Shown one piece after another: positions 24,588 through 36,400 of a DNA stretch of 64,000 nucleotides. The number at the start of each line of letters is the position of its first letter. Within the stretch, counting starts at the first letter, position 1. A program made the position numbers and the translations under genes. Under the pieces are notes generated by a model. That model had not been told where the DNA came from and made no database searches. It worked only from the letters and a program-made list of their open reading frames with translations. Source of the stretch: Argopecten irradians (lineage: Eukaryota; Mollusca; Bivalvia; Pectinida; Pectinidae); the NCBI RefSeq assembly GCF_041381155.1, contig NC_091134.1, forward strand, positions 12,340,008 to 12,404,007, read 5' to 3'.

Positions 24588-25178
24588 TCAAACTTTTTTG
24601 TCAATTTTCGTCAAATCATAATAGAATTGAATGGCATCCGTGTAACCACGTCCTTTAAGATTTCCCGCGTTTGGTACGCGTCCAAGCTCTGTGAAACCCA
24701 TGCTTCGCCACAAACTCACAGATGCTTCATTTGAAACAAATACAAGGTTGAAGAAGGAAGCCTGATATCCTAGGTCACGTGCGATCTGAAGGTAATGCCC
24801 GACCATGAACTTCCCGACACCAAACCCCCGACTTGACTTTTCCACAGCAAAACCTGCATTACATATATGTGAACATCTCCCGGGAAAATTTGGTTTTACA
24901 TAAAAGCTTCCAAGTACTTTACCGGAAGTGACGTCACGACAAACAAATACGTCATGTGACAAGTAATATGACCGGAAGTCCTCGACATTAGCTAGGTCTT
25001 CCTGAGGGTAACTGTTCCCCTCTTCGTTTACAATGTACTTCATGATAGCGTGCACTTGTGCCTCATCCTCATCTTTATAATAATCCAAAATGACCTTGCG
25101 TCCATCTTTAGTTTGTCCTTCAAATGGCAGATATGGCAGTACGACATCGGACTTCTTCTTTTTAATCACGTACGCCAT
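24588..25178 (-). CDS. GNAT-family N-acetyltransferase, Mpr1-like
   Basis: One coding exon, 196 residues, starting at MAYVIKKKK. An upstream in-frame ATG (25220) lies before a strong splice acceptor (TTCTATTTTCAG, exon from 25198), so the shorter start is preferred. The 5' UTR exon probably ends at a GTAAGAG donor at 26474. The acetyl-CoA pyrophosphate loop is RGFGVG at residues 117-122. Before it is GSFYVKPNFPGRCSHICNAG (90-109), and after it SFFNLVFVSNEAS (141-153), then LWRSMGF and LGRVPNAGNLKG. This order closely resembles yeast L-azetidine-2-carboxylate/cis-4-hydroxyproline acetyltransferase Mpr1 as I recall it. The fold and acetyl-CoA use are well supported. The substrate in this animal is unknown; an imino acid or toxic proline analogue is a reasonable guess. 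No signal peptide, so it is probably cytosolic. Confidence 0.85.
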   Translation of the reverse strand: MAYVIKKKKSDVVLPYLPFEGQTKDGRKVILDYYKDEDEAQVHAIMKYIVNEEGNSYPQEDLANVEDFRSYYLSHDVFVCRDVTSGKVLGSFYVKPNFPGRCSHICNAGFAVEKSSRGFGVGKFMVGHYLQIARDLGYQASFFNLVFVSNEASVSLWRSMGFTELGRVPNAGNLKGRGYTDAIQFYYDLTKIDKKV

Positions 25179-25645
25179 GTTGCATTGGCTGAAAATAGAA
25201 AACGTTAACGTTTTATACAAATTATAACCAATTAGATCTAATCAAAACATTAAGTTTTAAAGACATTTACTCAATTTTTTTTAACAAATTCCGTACATCT
25301 ATATTGATACACAAACTATTTAGCTCCGGCATTAGCGCTTACGTCGTTATAGCTGAAGTTTTATTTTCATTCTTAAAGACATACAAAACTTAATTTTCAG
25401 ATAATAAAAATATCACAAAATAATTGCGTTTTTTCGACGATATGATATAATAATTCAATTTTGCTTGTTACGAGCATTTTCACTGGCTTAAAAATTTACT
25501 TTATCAGCCCATAAAGGAAAAAATGGCGTCGCCGTTTGTAACGTCGCTTCTGATTGGCTGAGATGACGGCGTAATAATTTCATAGACAAAAGAGTCCCAA
25601 AATGAATTTTAAATGTTGAAGAGATTATCTTTAGTAAATTAAATT

Positions 25646-25803
25646 ATAAGGATTAATTTGAATAGATTTTTTATGTTATGGAGATATAACACAAAAATCT
25701 GAGTGTACTCTCATCATAAACCGCTTCGCGGTTTATTTAGAGTACACTCAGATTTTTGTGTTATATCTCCATAACATAAAAAATATATTCAAGTTAATCC
25801 TTA
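25646..25803. mobile_element. Long palindromic foldback, family H
   Basis: Two arms of about 70 bp are nearly perfect inverses. The left arm carries ATGTTATGGAGATATAACAC and AAAATCTGAGTGTACTC. The loop holds a second small hairpin, AACCGCTTCGCGGTT. The upstream side (25522-25572) is CpG-rich with ATGGCGTCGCCG, AACGTCG and GATTGGC. One arm also occurs alone at 34437-34484. Confidence 0.8.
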
Positions 25804-27780
25804 AGTAGAAACCAAATCAGTTTATACTGAAAATGTATAACTAAAATTGTTATTTGAAAACGCATAGTTACTAGTTAGTTTTAGTGGGATTGCAAAACAA
25901 AAAAAAAAACTAAGAAACAAAATAACAGTTGTGACAAAATATTAAAGATCTACTACATGGACGTCATTTTCTATTGCTTGCTTTGTTTTCGCTAAAATAA
26001 TTAACTTGTATTAAGTCTGTGGTTCCCTACTTTTTTACTGCTAAGTTTTTCATGCATGTAAAGAATTTCCTATTAGAAGTTGAAAATCAGTTCTAGTTCA
26101 GAAACTTGTAACCTTGTCAAACAAAATAACTCATTCATAAGTCCCTGTAACGTTTAAAGGGAGATAACTCCAAAGAAATAAAAATGTTGACAATCGTAAC
26201 CTTGTAGTATTCTAGGAATGAAAGACAATTTCTCAAATTATAATATTAATGCATCTTCAGCTTACCAAGGTTATATAACATAAAATCATATTAAGCATTT
26301 TGTTATTTATGATATAAAAATAATCGCAAAACCAAACAATCCACGTGGTCAATATCAGCATGTGTACCCCACAGTACCCCACTGTATCGTTTCGTCACTT
26401 TACAGGCCTATAGTAAATGTAGCTCTAGCAGACCTATTTTTAACGTATGGATGCTTCTTAGCAACGCTCTTACCTTGATTTACGGTATACTTTCTCTTAA
26501 TCGACCAGAAATCCGCGACAACGTGTTCGGTGTGTATCGTACGTATCTTGTAAAATCCGATATCTAAAGGGGTCAAGGCGTACTGGTTTATGCTTGTTCA
26601 TTGATTAGGAGAGGCCCAAATGGGGAACTTATATATATAACGTTATGCAAGTCAAAGGCGACTAAGCTAATGTTGCTATATATTTGAGAAAGAAGTGTGG
26701 GAAATTGATCTACAGAACACTTAAAATATATTTTATAATTAAGATTATTGTGGCTATAGCGAAACAATTGTTTTGTATAGCACTTTAAGTGGTAACGTTA
26801 GAGATAACTATATTGCGACATGTACCATATATGGTACAAATATACTATTAACGTTCATTGTTATTTTATTTAAAATTTTGTCGCACGAGAATTTCTTCTC
26901 TAGAATCATTGCAATCACGTTTGTTTTGTCTGTGTATCATTTATTATTGGTAAAGTGATAATGACGTAAATTACTGTAAAAAAAAATATTTTATTTTTCC
27001 GATCCGAAATATTTTATTTTTCCGTTTTTTTGTTTGTTTTTTGTTGTTGTTGTTTTTTTGACAGAATTTATGTTACTTTCATTAGGCATGCACTGCATTG
27101 GTGAGATGGTATTGTCATTATCTACAAAAGTCATCATCCAGTCGCCTCGTGAAAATAGTGCTGATCATGGTCACCATTACATTGAGGTGCACACCGGTAT
27201 ATATTCATAACTAGGTCCTAAACGAAATGAAATGTTTTAATATTAATGTTTTCACATAATATTGATATTTATATTAATATTGTTTATAGTGTCCACTATG
27301 TAACTGCGTCATGTCTGTCTTACATAAAATCATATTTGACATTTTTGCGTTTGGTTAATATATTCCCCATTTTACCGGGCCCCTAATTACTAAAATAGAA
27401 ACGCATTATAGTTGTTTATAGACATATTTCAATTGCAAGCGGTATTTACTTATTTATAATACAGCTTAAATCATTATTCTATAATGTTCAGAAATTCAAT
27501 TGTAAAAATAAAATGTCCAGAGAAAACAGAATTATTTAATATAATGCATTTCATATTTAAATCGAAAGTAGTCGTAGTTTATCTACCCCCTTACTGAACC
27601 GAAAGAGGAAACAATATGGCGGTGCCATTGTTAACGACAGCGGGTGTTATTCGAGGTTGATATTTTCTTCTGAAAGAAAAGTCAATCAAGTTGCTTATTT
27701 TGATATAGTGTTAACCAATGCAATCAAGATGATTGTATGCATACTACTGTAAGGATATAACAAGTTTCACTTTGACGGGA
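25804..27780. other. Intergenic, including likely promoter of the acetyltransferase gene
   Basis: The stretch at 26340-26640 has a less AT-rich sequence and a minus-strand donor (AATCAAG then GTAAGAG at 26474-26468). It fits a non-coding first exon and TATA-less promoter of the acetyltransferase gene. The rest is AT-rich, with a T/G-rich run near 27021-27060. No other gene seen. Confidence 0.4.
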
Positions 27781-27786
27781 TCTTCA

Positions 27787-27840
27787 ATGATTGCAGCCAA
27801 CTCCTCAAATCCCGGAACACCGAATAGTGTGTGGTCGTTG
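27787..27840 (+). CDS. Possible orphan first coding exon
   Basis: An ATG opens an 18-codon exon reading MIAANSSNPGTPNSVWSL that ends exactly at a strong donor, GTAAGT, in phase 0. The region upstream (27600-27780) is more GC-rich than its neighbours, including AATATGGCGGTGCCATTG, and may be a promoter. No in-frame phase-0 acceptor leads into the HEPN-STAND gene, and I find no other plus-strand exon to pair with it. It may be a real first exon whose gene lies elsewhere, or a chance match. Confidence 0.3.
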
Positions 27841-28599
27841 GTAAGTTATAAAACAAACACCATTTACTTTAAGGTTTGTTAAGTGGTTCTACTCTAAATC
27901 TGCACGTCTTCCTATTTTAACGACTTTTTACACATAATTTACCTTATATTGACCCATTAAATTGCGAATTAATCTAATTCGACCAACACCAACTGTACGT
28001 AGACATTTACCGAATTCCCCTCACCCAAACATCCGTTCGTTGAGCAGATCCTTATTCCTGGTGAATGAATCCTATTATTTAAATACTTTCTTATGTGGCT
28101 CTCTACCCTTTATTAGCTTCCCTGTAAATATCTGATTACACTGTTCCATATCTATTACATAAAAACCTTGTCTGTAAAACATTTTTGTAAATGGCATCGT
28201 TTGAGTCATGCTACTTCTGGCCCTTAACGTGACCAATACAGTAGGATTCATTGAAAACACAAAAATGTCAGAGTTTTAAAGAAAACAATCTTTGTACTTA
28301 TTAAAAAGCACATTTAGTCGTCAGATTACACATGATATTGACAATGACTTGCAAATGACATTCACATGGTATTAATGCATTAATGCATGGATATACATAC
28401 AAATTCTAAGGTTCTTTGAGGTCACCATGTATTTACATCGTAATATTTACAACAAATTTGTCGCCTCTACTATTGTCATACGGGAATATTTATGCATGTA
28501 CACCTTAACATCTATGACAATGCCTAGTATAAGAGGACACAACACGAATATACCGCAGTCTCCCAAACCACACATCCGCACTTCATACGCCGCATGCGT

Positions 28600-28655
28600 G
28601 GGACTCCGTCCTTACATGACTCTGGTTGTTAATAGGACGTTAATTTAATCAATCA
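28600..28655 (+). mobile_element. SINE 3' tail fragment
   Basis: CTCTGGTTGTTAATAGGACG followed by an A-rich tail is the shared 3' end of the SINEs at 10862 and 44060. The rest of the element is missing or unrecognisable. Confidence 0.55.
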
Positions 28656-28688
28656 AAAAAACAAAGAAACAACTTACAATGTCTGTTT

Positions 28689-29086
28689 TTAAAGGCCCAC
28701 TACCTTTTCGGAGCAAAACATTTTTTTTACCATCAGAAAATATATATATACACCGATTGCCTAAGATGAGATTACAAAACCAAACATATGCAAGATTTCT
28801 TGCGTTATATATGAAAACAGTGGAGAGTAATTTCGCTGTTTTGCCGTCTAGCGCAGTGATAGTCAACTACCGCGCGGTATTTAGGATGACGGCGAGAAAC
28901 ATTAGAAGACCCGCGTTATGAAAATCCACATTTTAATTCTTTGATTGAATTGTTCAGAAGGTGATGATACGTGTAGTATGAATGGTAAATTAAAACTTTT
29001 GCGACTCTACAAAATTTCCAATCTCGTTTGACATTCCATTTTAAAAATCAAAATCTGTTTCTGAAAGGTAGTGGGCCTTTTATTAA
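28689..29086 (+). mobile_element. MITE family D, copy 3 (complete)
   Basis: About 395 bp with TTAAAGGCCCACTACCTTTT at the left and GAAAGGTAGTGGGCCTTTTA at the right. TTAA is at the left end. It shares its interior with 11311-11716, 19220-19475 and 40757-40990. An 80-codon open frame inside is not conserved between copies and is not a gene. Confidence 0.85.
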
Positions 29087-29834
29087 CCATCGTTATTAAT
29101 TAAAAGGACGTAAAGCCCGAGTAACAACGATAACAATGCTATGACGCAACGTTTACGGGAGCTTGCTTATCAGATATATTTATCACTACAATATAAACGT
29201 TCGGACATTATAACCGGTTTCGGTCTATATCAAGCAATGCTTCCTGACCTCCAAAATATTTTTGTTAAATCAAGCAGATTGCATTGATCACACCTAGTAA
29301 TCTATAAGTCATCAAAACGTGCCAAGGCACATCATATTTAGTTTGAACTTACAGTAGTTTATGTTCCTGCATAATTCTTAGCATAATGGGAATGGGACGA
29401 CTGGTTCAGCTGTCTCAGTATATAACTTAATAACTTGAGCGTGCAAGAGATTCACAACTACACAGAAGACATAATACGACTTATATAACACATTTTCCAA
29501 AATCATACAGACATCCAAACCACCCAACTCAGTCTTAGGCGAAATATTAGAAAAGCAAAGCGATGTATCCGTTTCAGATGCCTTTTGCAGTCAGAAAGAA
29601 CAATTCAAAAGCCCTACTCTTTGTAGGACAAATTGACCCCAACACAATTCTGCTACAAGAATTAATAAAAATGTGTTTATTTGTTACTTTGTTTATTGCA
29701 GGTAATATGATGTGAAATGGCAAAGATATGTCCTATCAACCCTCGTCCTCCGAAATGTTTTAGTCTGCAAGTCCAACAGAAGAACAAAACAAAGTGCAGA
29801 ATAAGAAAGATGCACATTTGACGATGATGGAGAT
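29087..29834 (+). promoter_or_regulatory. Upstream region and 5' UTR of the HEPN-STAND gene
   Basis: A good acceptor (TTTGTTTATTGCAG) ends at 29701, so the first coding exon may run from 29702. Two short upstream open frames would precede the main ATG at 29835; one starts at 29716 and has 34 codons. Upstream frames of this kind often damp translation. The non-coding first exon and promoter cannot be located with confidence. Confidence 0.4.
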
Positions 29835-32800
29835 ATGGAAAGGTATAAAAAGTCAACAGAAGAAACAAAGGTAGAACAAGAAATAGGAATAGTGGACACT
29901 GATATAAATATGGAAAGGTCTGAAACGCCAAGAGATGGAGAAAAGGTAGAACAAGAAAGAGGAACAGTGGGCACTGATAAAGGTATGGATAGGTCTGAAA
30001 CGCCAAGAGATGGAGAAAAGGAAGAAGAAGAAAGAGGAACAGTGCGAATAGATAAAGTTATGGATAGGTCTGAAATGCCAAGAGATGGCACAGAGGTAGA
30101 ACAAGAAAGACGAACAGTGGACACAGATAAAAATATGAATAGGTCTGAAACGCCAAGAGATGGAGCAAAGGTGGACCAAAAAAGAGGAATAGGGGAGAAT
30201 GATAAAGATATGGATAGGTCTGAAACGTCAACTGAAGTACAAAGTGTGGAAGAAGAAATTGACAAAGAATCAAAGATGCTATTGTATCAAGAAGTTGCAG
30301 ATGTGTAAGGGTCCATATTTAAAGAAATACTCATGAAACTTATATATCATTTAATTATATCAAAATTTAACTTCGCTTTCTAATCTCCGTTATAAACGTA
30401 TCTACCATCAGCATGTTCAATATGTCTCAATCATTCTAAATGGTATAAATGATATGTTATGTATTGGTGTGTAACAGTTAAACAAATTTAGATTATAACG
30501 GAATGCAAAGTAACATTCATATCAGTAATGCAGTTTGAGATTTATTTGTATAAAATACAATTTTCATAAGATTTCATTTATCTTTTAAAGTAAGCGGGAG
30601 AGAACGACGTCTGCTGACATACCTGGTGAAATGTCAAATTCTTCTACCAAAAGTCATGGCGAAGAGGCAGAAGACAAACGCGTCACAGATGCGTTCAAAG
30701 GAAAATCATTCAACGGCATGAGATTGTGGTACCTCTCAACTTATCCTTGTCAGGACATCATGCGCGAGATTCTAAGATGTAAAATTCCTCTGGGAAGATC
30801 TGATGAAGATCTGCGAACGTTTTTGAAACCGATTTTTGAAAGTGATGCTAATAATCCTGTTTGTAAATATAAATATTTGTGCAAAAGCGACCTTTTCTAT
30901 GGGGACTTGGACTTGACTGCGATGTATGCCATAGCTAGGAATTGTCTCAGAGAAGAAATTTTGGCTACACAAAGACATTGGAATTCAAAACCTTCAGATT
31001 CGGATTTCAGTCTTCAAGCGTGTGTCGATAAACTTCGTCAATTCCGAAATGGCATATCACATATCAAACCAATCATCATGCCTAATGATGAAGACTTCAC
31101 AAAGAGATGTAAAGACTTGAAACAAGTTTTTGAAGCAGTTGAAGAGGACATTGGGTTAAGTCCGCGGTATGGAAAGGAAGTAGTTCGTATAATGAATGCG
31201 AGCAAACCAGTAGATGTCGACCATTATGAACGAGAACTTCTGCGATTAGGTAAACTTGTACATGCACTTCTAATTGTTCGATGTGAGATTTCTCACACTT
31301 CAGACTTCCAAGTGAAGTTTATTTTTACGTTTTTCATTATAAATTGTGTCTTCCAGCAAGCATCATCACTGCACATTGGTTAAACAAAGGACAATAGAAA
31401 ATTTGTCCACTATTAATATTGACAGTTAGGCTCTAGCGAGCAGGCATGGGCACAATTTCTTCAAAATGTAATTAATTAATAATAGATTACTTGGGAAAAA
31501 ATGCTGTAATCGATTAATAATCAATTACAGGTACCATTGACCTGTAATCGATTACAATCGATTACTTTACAAAAAGTAATTGAAATTACTTTCAATTACA
31601 TTCGATTACACATTTAGTTGATTTATTAAATTTTATCTTCTGTCACAATATTTTCAATTTTTCCTTTTTACGATTTGATAGCATTCCAAGACCAGTTATA
31701 TTTATATAAAATAGTTTCATTGGAATTAGTTGAATTGTTAATTTAGTTTCAAGTTTACACCTGTCCCACATCATGCTTTTTAAACTGGTGTGTCTTAGAA
31801 ATGACCATGTGCATTTTTCGTATGTGGTTAATTGATAACCTGCATTTTGCAGATGACGGTATAACACAACAGGCAGACATTTTAAACCTAAAATCTAATT
31901 CTTGATTCTTCTAGTGAGAAAGCGGAAATATGTAGCAATGTAATTTTTCTTATATTTATAATTTTCATTTACAATGCAATGCATGTTAAATATATAAAAA
32001 TGAATCAAGTATATAATTTAAGGATTTTTTTCAAGCAAAAATGTTACTTATGCTTCTGAGCTAAACAGATAAATCTTGGTTGACTGTAAAGGTAAAAAGA
32101 ACAGTTACAGGGAATATCAAACAGAATTAATTGACTTCTCATTGTTTCCTAAAACAACAAGTTCATTGGAAATCTGAGGACATACTCCCTGAAACAACTG
32201 AATTGATCTTAGTCAATGCCTGTTGACTTTTATGAAAACAATGCTTTCTATTGTTTAATACAAAATGCTCTTATGCCCATGGGCACACTGGTGATACCTA
32301 AAATTAGCTATAAACTGTACTTGTATAGACAATTCGTTTGTGTTCTTTATTTCTTCGAGCCTTACAGTTCATCAGAAAACTAATTATTATAATAAAAGAT
32401 TTTTATAGACCGATACTAAACACTATTACATCTATCTTCAGTTTTAGTTGAACAACAGCAGACAAGTTGAACTTTACACTTTCTAAACTTAATATACTGG
32501 CTGCTAAATTCAGCTTCATAATATGTATAATGTAATTGAAAAGTAATCAAAATGTAATTACGATTACACAGTAATTTTTTACTGCAATCGATTACGATTA
32601 CGATTACAAGTAATCGAAATAGCCTTCGATTACTGATTACTGTCGATTACTTGAGAAAATGTAATTAATTACAATCGATTACGATTACACGATTACGATT
32701 ACCCCATGCCTGCTAGCGAGCTAATACCCGAATTTGAGTTCAAGAGGTCACGAAAACACTGTGGTAACGCGCACAACCTAACATGCTAGAACACACAATG

Positions 32801-33448
32801 TATGTTACACACAAATGCATGTTAAAATATGCCAGCCAATGCTTCATTGGAAATTGCATGGTTGTTCTTTAAATATATAGAGGATACACAACGAATGGCT
32901 GTCAGATATGGGATTTATGTCACACGAGTGAGTTATTTATTAAAATTAAGAAAGCTAGTATCTGATGAATTCAAAAATAACTTACGAATGTGAAATAGAT
33001 TTCACACCAATACGTAATTTGAGTCGCGTTTTCTACCACTATTGAAATATCTACAAGGCCAGAATAAGATAAAAGTTATTCTTCAACATATGCAAATCCA
33101 TGTATTGTGTAGTGATATCGTCATTAAAAAAACATTTAATAATATTAAAAAATCTTGATTGCATATATATTAGGTTATATTTATATATTTTTTTAATTTT
33201 TTGTTTCATACCAAATCCAATTCTTATTCTTCATATAGCTATGAAGAAACTATCCGATATTGGTGCGAAAAGCCGACGGTATGTCGACGTCACAATAAAG
33301 ACATCGACGTTGTGTATTGATTTGGAAAAAATAATGCATTGAAAAATAAATGGAATGGTTCGTTTAAACATAGTTTATTTTATTAAGTACACGTAACCTG
33401 AAAAATAAATTATAAACATTGATGTCACTATGTTTAATTCCATCGGGA

Positions 33449-33481
<33 letters not shown>

Positions 33482-36400
33482 CACCAATGCTTAAATATTT
33501 GCAAATAACCTATTTTCAATGAGAGGCCAAAAGACCTGATATCAGCCTCTAGCAAACACAGTTCATGATCATATACGTGTATGTATTACTACATGTAATT
33601 GTGACAACTAGGAATATCGTCGAACTTAATATTAGGAAATCATTTGAAAACTTACTTTTGCTTAAACGATGATTCGGTATGATATAAAGTATTAATACTA
33701 TATCGTTTTGTTATATAGAGCATTGCCAAAGAAAAGCGTTAACATTTGATCATATTAACTGGACAGTAAACATTAGATACTATTGTGTCTAATTACATAA
33801 TAATTATATTACATTTTCATTTATGCAGAGAAACAGAAAGACGATGGCATTTACAAAGAGACGTTTGATATCTTAGCTCGCAGGCTAGAAGGTAATTATA
33901 TTTCAATTTTAACAAAAAAAAAAATTGTACCTATGTCGTTCCAAATTTCGTACGGAACTCAAAAGATATCTGTATTCATTTACCGCTCTGTAAGTTGGAA
34001 ATAATGTCTGCTTTTCTCATAATTTAGGAGTCTTTTATGTAGAAATATGTTACGCTCAGGAATGTGGAGCAAGCTAGCATGTTCATTTCTTGCCCACTAT
34101 TTGCAAGAAGAAAATTGAAAATTCTTAAAGGCTTATCGATATCCCATGACTAAGTGTTTATCTATTGATTGTTCGTATGGTTATCTATACCTAAGAATGT
34201 GTTATGCTATTCCAGCGTAAAACATACAATAGCAATGAATGAAGAGACGTATTAGGAATCCGTCATTGAACTTTTATGCATTTAGTGTGTATCTCGATTG
34301 GTTAATACAACGGCGTAAAGATAGAAAACAAATGAATTATTTTAGGATAAGACTTAATTACAAAGATCGTCTTGAACAGATGTATATGTTTACTTATGTA
34401 TTCTCATGAAAATAAACTTTTGCAATCTATTTAAAATATTACTACACTCTGGATTTTTGTGTTATATCCATAACATAAAATCAAGTCTCCTTGTCAAGTG
34501 TCAAATGTCTCATTGAAAATATTTAAATATTCTCCATACCAATGGGAATGATTTACTTACCACATGATACCTGATAACATTTGTGCGGGACTATTGTTTC
34601 TATTGGTGATGTATACCACATGATACCTGATAACATTTGTGCGGGACTATTGTTTCTATTGGTGATGTATACCACATGATACCTGATAACATTTGTGCGG
34701 GACTATTGTTTCTATTGGTGATGCAATGACGTGAAAAGATTATATCCCGCGCTAACGTCATTTCAGCGGGAAGATTACAAATAGATTCATCATCACTGGA
34801 GATACTAGTCCCGCACAAACGTTATCGGGTATCACGTGGTACGTTTACGTGAATTAGTCCCATTTACGTAAAAGAATACAGGTTCATATAGAGAGTTTTT
34901 TCTTACATTGTAGAAATTTCCAAGGAATTAAAAAAACTCAATAACAACATCGGAGGACAAAAAGGTAACAATGTGAAACCAAATTAATTTTGTAATATAT
35001 TATAAGCTATCTAACTCGAACTCGCATTCCTCAAATACATCTCATTCCTCGAACTATTCGCATGGTTCCTACCGTGCCCCTACATATTTCAGGTAACAAA
35101 ACCCCGGATACCTCGAACGAATATTCGTCGAATACTGCTTATCCCTTGAAGAGAAATAGATAGAAATAGACCCCATTATTTCTAATTCATAGTAATTAAA
35201 GCATCTTTACCTCGAAAAGGTGTTTGTCCCTTTAGATTTTTTGATCTATAGCAGTTTAATGTACATTTTTATCCTTTTATAATATCCAATATCATTACTA
35301 TTATAACGGATGATAATCACTTTTAATTTAATCAAAATTCCATTAAACAAAATGTTCAAATGTCATAGACATGCATTATTTGTCATAATTTGAGATAATT
35401 TATTTTTTGACACTGTCGATGACCAAACTTTTATGACTCGAATACCCCGAACTATATGAGACAGCCTCCATCGGATAATCAATTAACATTTTTGCTATTC
35501 ATGCAGTAGAATACAATCGGTTTCTGTTTATTTTTTTCTTTTTGACAGCAAATACAAAATTACTATACCAACAATATTAGCAAAATGAAATAAAATGTTA
35601 ATCTTATATTCACAGCTCAAACAGAGATACTTCTTGAAACGCATGAAGTCGAAGAACGGTACTACGTAGAGACTAGAATGTCAAGAAAGGCGATGGACAT
35701 CTTACAACAACACCATCACATCCTCATAACGGGTGGCAGAGGGTGCGGTAAAACGTCATTAGCATATCATTTGGTGTTCACATTAATGAAATCAGGTGAC
35801 GATTGTAAATTTTTCAACCTACATTCAATATCAGAGTTTTCAGAAAAGGTGGATCCGAGGGGTTTTGTTGTTGTTCTAGTTGATATTTCGAAAATCACTA
35901 AAAAAGACCAAGCGCATTTAAAAATAATAATCAAAGAGTTCATTGGTTTAGATCAACCAAAAGATTTATATGTCATTATGACAACCAGTTTGGAGGATGT
36001 TTCAAAAATTGCTAATTTAACTCGTGAAATAGATATGTCTGAACCTGATGATGAAACGTTGCGCCTCAAATGTGATGAAAAACGCGCTATTTTGCAAAAG
36101 CAACTCGAACGTTTTCATGGCAACGCCGAAACGGTACTAGATGAATCAACTTTGACGAATATAGTACAAGTGTCAGAACTTTCTATTCCATTTCCCCTAG
36201 CAGCATATCAATTTGCAAAGAACGAAAAATTCAGAGAATTTGGTGCAAAGTTTTTTGAGAATCCGGTCGCATACTACCAAGCAGAAATCGCAAAATGTTC
36301 AGAGCGAAAATCAAATACTATTGTATTCTTGGCTCTATTGTTTGAATACGATCCGATATCATTTGCCCAAGAAGAGACCAGAATGAAAATTAAGGATGAT

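Noticed and set aside
28679-28921. 80-codon plus-strand open frame
   Set aside because: It lies inside MITE family D and is not preserved in the other copies.
29677-30273. Several long minus-strand open frames of up to 190 codons
   Set aside because: They are antisense shadows of the in-frame 75-bp coding repeat. They repeat with the same period, and the plus-strand frame joins by phase to the HEPN exon.
31643-31867. 74-codon minus-strand frame inside the hAT-type element as a transposase remnant
   Set aside because: No hAT transposase motif is visible, and the length is expected by chance.
34565-34732. Three 56-bp repeats that could look like a CRISPR-type array
   Set aside because: The units are contiguous with no unique spacers, the host is an animal, and they are one arm of an inverted-repeat element.
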